Below are positions 61,846 to 64,000 of a stretch of DNA of 64,000 nt, piece by piece. Source of the DNA: Lutibacter oricola (GTDB lineage: Bacteria; Bacteroidota; Bacteroidia; Flavobacteriales; Flavobacteriaceae); contig NZ_FNNJ01000010.1 in assembly GCF_900106565.1 (NCBI RefSeq), positions 1 to 64,000 of the forward strand, in the 5' to 3' direction. Position 1 is the stretch's first letter; every line of letters starts with the position of its first letter. A model generated the notes under the pieces. It was not told the DNA's origin. It was given only the letters and a program-made list of their open reading frames with translations, and did no database searches. Made by a program: the position numbers and the translations under genes.

Positions 61846-63180
61846 TTAAACAAATTTAGGAACTTTTACCCAATCAAAACGAACAATTCCATCTTCATCA
61901 ATTTTTGTTAATTTTATTGGGTGAAGAGTATTTACGAGTTCTGGATTCCAAGGAGTTTTAACTTTTACATAATTTTCGGTAAAACCATGTATAAATCCAT
62001 CCTTATTTTCACTTTCAAATAGCACAGTTAACTCATTGTCTAATTGACTTTCGTAAAAAGCTCTACGTTTTTTAACAGATAAACCACGTAACATTTTACT
62101 ACGTTTAGCACGTACTTTTTGAGGTACAACACCTTTCATTTCTATTGCTTCCGTATTTGGTCTTTCTGAATACGTAAAAACGTGTAAGTACGAAATATCT
62201 AATTGACTTAAGTAATTATATGTTTCTAAAAACAGTTCATCAGTTTCACCAGGAAAACCAATAATAACATCAACACCTATACAAGCATTTGGCATTACTT
62301 TTTTAATGGCACTAACTCTATCTGTATAAGTAGCTGTTAAATACCTACGTTTCATTAATTTTAATAACTCATCGCTACCACTTTGTAAAGGGATATGAAA
62401 ATGAGGAACAAAGCTGTTAGAATTTGCAACAAACTCAATAGTTTCGTTTTTTAATAAATTTGGTTCAATAGAAGAAATTCTAAGACGATGAATACCATCA
62501 ACTTTATCTAATGCTTCAACTAGCTCAAAAAACGTATGTTCGTGTTTTTTGTTACCAAATTCACCCTTACCGTAATCACCAATATTTACACCAGTAAGTA
62601 CAATTTCTTTTATTTCTTTTTCTGAAATTTCTTTAGCGTTTTTTAAAACATTGCTTAGTTCATCACTTCGAGAAATTCCTCTAGCTAATGGAATTGTGCA
62701 GTAAGTACATTTATAATCGCAACCATCTTGTACTTTTAAAAAAGCACGAGTTCTATCTCCAATAGAGTAGGAGCCAACATAAAAATCGGCTTCTTCAATT
62801 TCGCAAGAGTGTACTTCGCCCATTTCATTTTTAGAAAGGTCGTTTATATAGTCGGTTACTTTAAATTTTTCGGTAGCACCTAAAACCATATCAACACCAT
62901 CAACAGCAGCTAATTCTTCAGGTTTTAATTGTGCATAACAACCAATGGCAATTAAAAAAGCATTCTCATTCTTTTTTAACGCATTTTTTACAATCGATTT
63001 AAATCGTTTATCAGCATTATCTGTTACCGAACAGGTATTAATTACATATATATCAGCAACTTCATCAAATTCAACACGATCAAAACCTTCGTTTTGAAAG
63101 TTACGTGCAATGGTAGAAGTTTCAGAAAAATTTAGTTTACACCCTAAGGTGTAAAATGCCACTTTTTTTTGTGCGCTCAT
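61846..63180 (-). CDS. mtaB: tRNA t6A37 methylthiotransferase
   Basis: Radical SAM methylthiotransferase that converts t6A37 to ms2t6A37. From the ATG at 63180 it has 444 residues; an in-frame start at 63252 would add 24 residues that span the -7 element TACTTTTG (63208-63201, minus). The N-terminal domain has L-G-C-K-L-N, T-C-S-V-T-D-N-A-D and I-G-C-Y-A-Q with the cluster Cys residues. The SAM cluster motif is C-D-Y-K-C-T-Y-C. The G-x-N-I-G-D-Y-G segment and a C-terminal TRAM-like region fit MtaB better than MiaB or RimO. Confidence 0.94.
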   Translation of the reverse strand: MSAQKKVAFYTLGCKLNFSETSTIARNFQNEGFDRVEFDEVADIYVINTCSVTDNADKRFKSIVKNALKKNENAFLIAIGCYAQLKPEELAAVDGVDMVLGATEKFKVTDYINDLSKNEMGEVHSCEIEEADFYVGSYSIGDRTRAFLKVQDGCDYKCTYCTIPLARGISRSDELSNVLKNAKEISEKEIKEIVLTGVNIGDYGKGEFGNKKHEHTFFELVEALDKVDGIHRLRISSIEPNLLKNETIEFVANSNSFVPHFHIPLQSGSDELLKLMKRRYLTATYTDRVSAIKKVMPNACIGVDVIIGFPGETDELFLETYNYLSQLDISYLHVFTYSERPNTEAIEMKGVVPQKVRAKRSKMLRGLSVKKRRAFYESQLDNELTVLFESENKDGFIHGFTENYVKVKTPWNPELVNTLHPIKLTKIDEDGIVRFDWVKVPKFV

Positions 63181-63345
63181 TCTTGTACATTTATCAACTG
63201 CAAAAGTACTCAATAAAACGATTATAAAAAACACTAATAAAACCTTTATCAAACACTTGTATTAATTTGAAGATTTAGTTATATTTTAGAAATTATGTTT
63301 TATGTAAATAGAGAAAGAATAAATACTTATTAGAAAGAGATTACA

Positions 63346-63717
63346 ATGTACACTATTGATTATAGCTATTTAAATGGGGTTATTAGAGTTAAATTAACAG
63401 GAAATATTACTGTAGATGAAGCAGTGGAGTTAACTAAAGAGTTTAATCTTAAACAAAAAGCTAATAAAGCTTATGTACTTACCGATGTAAGAAAAGCTAT
63501 TTATAATTGGACAGCTAAGGATATTGAGGGTTTATATTCTAAATTGGCTAAGTATTACGATAAGGATAGAGTTACTTATGAGGCAGTTTTAATTGAAGAC
63601 CCTGAAAAATTTGCACTAACTACTCTATACCACGAAGAAAGAGAGAATGAAAATCATATTTCCAAAATATTTTATTCTGAAGCGGTAGCTATAGAATGGC
63701 TATTAACTTTTAAATAA
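63346..63717 (+). CDS. SpoIIAA/STAS-like protein
   Basis: A 123-residue protein with alternating strands and helices. I-R-V-K-L-T-G-N-I-T-V-D-E-A and A-Y-V-L-T-D-V-R-K-A-I fit the SpoIIAA-like STAS fold found in many Flavobacteria. No Ser phosphorylation site like that of SpoIIAA is obvious. Function unknown. It lies 24 bp upstream of the gene that runs off the window. Confidence 0.7.
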   Translation: MYTIDYSYLNGVIRVKLTGNITVDEAVELTKEFNLKQKANKAYVLTDVRKAIYNWTAKDIEGLYSKLAKYYDKDRVTYEAVLIEDPEKFALTTLYHEERENENHISKIFYSEAVAIEWLLTFK

Positions 63718-63741
63718 TAGTTAGTATAAATAGAAAAATAG

Positions 63742-64000
63742 ATGATAACAAAAACACCAAAACCTCCGTATTATGCTGTAATTTTTTCAACCATTAGAAC
63801 TTCAATAGACGAAGGTTATATTGAAATGGCTGAAAGAATGGAAGAGTTAGCAAAAGAGCAAGAAGGATATTTAGGAGTAGAGTCTGCTAGAAATGAAGTT
63901 GGAATTACCATTTCTTATTGGAGTAGTTTAGATGCTATTTTAAAATGGAAAAACAATGCAGAACATACTGTTGCTAGAAAATTAGGAAAAGAATTATGGT
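63742..64000 (+). CDS. antibiotic biosynthesis monooxygenase-like protein, 3' end outside window
   Basis: At least 86 residues from the ATG at 63742; the reading frame is open to the last base. P-Y-Y-A-V-I-F-S-T-I, E-G-Y-I-E-M-A-E-R-M and E-G-Y-L-G-V-E-S match the ABM ferredoxin-like fold. I-S-Y-W-S-S-L-D-A-I-L-K-W-K is the typical continuation. Such proteins are cofactor-free oxygenases or haem-degrading relatives; the function here is open. The final residues lie beyond the window. Confidence 0.83.
   Translation, partial: MITKTPKPPYYAVIFSTIRTSIDEGYIEMAERMEELAKEQEGYLGVESARNEVGITISYWSSLDAILKWKNNAEHTVARKLGKELW

Noticed and set aside
1-64000. CRISPR arrays, tRNA or rRNA genes, insertion sequences, prophage
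   Set aside because: No regularly spaced long repeats, cloverleaf sequences, transposase or phage protein were seen in reading the window; RNA genes could still be missed without a search program.

Overview
The window looks like chromosomal DNA of a Bacteroidota bacterium, most likely a marine member of the Flavobacteriaceae. The evidence is very AT-rich sequence, type IX secretion parts (PorQ and a protease with a C-terminal sorting domain), TonB receptors with CarboxypepD_reg-like N-termini, absence of clear Shine-Dalgarno sites, and promoters of the Bacteroidota form TTG-N19/20-TAnnTTTG. Genus is not decided. I saw no rRNA, tRNA, CRISPR array, insertion sequence or phage gene.

Layout. 1-593 is gene-free and carries two adjacent hairpins. 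594-8475 holds an acetyltransferase, porQ-cmk, queE, a HerA-like ATPase, a lipoprotein, a cupin, folD and ffh. 8476-18668 holds a CoA-disulfide reductase/rhodanese, a histidine kinase, msrB with a hydrolase, an M48 protease, an MFS carrier with an L-2-hydroxyglutarate oxidase and YjbQ, and a SatD/DUF3307 pair behind three evenly spaced operator-like repeats. 18621-25550 (minus strand) is a soluble bidirectional-type NiFe hydrogenase cluster: two HoxF-like flavoproteins, a fused HoxU-HoxY protein, HoxH and its maturation protease. 25886-30442 covers nucleobase uptake (DUF5020 outer-membrane protein, AzgA-type and UraA-type permeases) and a lipoprotein.

30551-38057 reads as a zinc-homeostasis island. 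A Zur-like Fur regulator (34441) is divergent from merC-folE across two near-identical 15-bp palindromes placed on both promoters. On either side lies a cassette of one small His/Cys-rich protein followed by a TonB-dependent receptor. The two small proteins are homologous upstream of every ATG, GTG or TTG, and both align at an ATT codon. The second cassette also carries a PII-like protein and a DUF2892 protein and follows a TolC-MFP-RND efflux operon (43831-38214).

44008-64000 is mostly housekeeping and envelope genes: TerC, purB, a 42-aa membrane protein coupled to a HEAT-like protein, a haem-binding protein, a YwqK-like repeat protein, sulfurtransferase, DUF2167, fasciclin lipoprotein, cold-shock protein, mnmA, a T9SS serine protease, nitronate monooxygenase, SanA-like protein, sterol desaturase-like hydroxylase, half-length TSUP protein, lytic transglycosylase, MarC and mtaB. 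The window ends inside an antibiotic-biosynthesis-monooxygenase-like gene.

The best candidates for new biology are the zinc island with its unusual starts, the fused and duplicated hydrogenase subunits with altered nucleotide-site residues, and the 28-bp-phased repeat array in front of satD.
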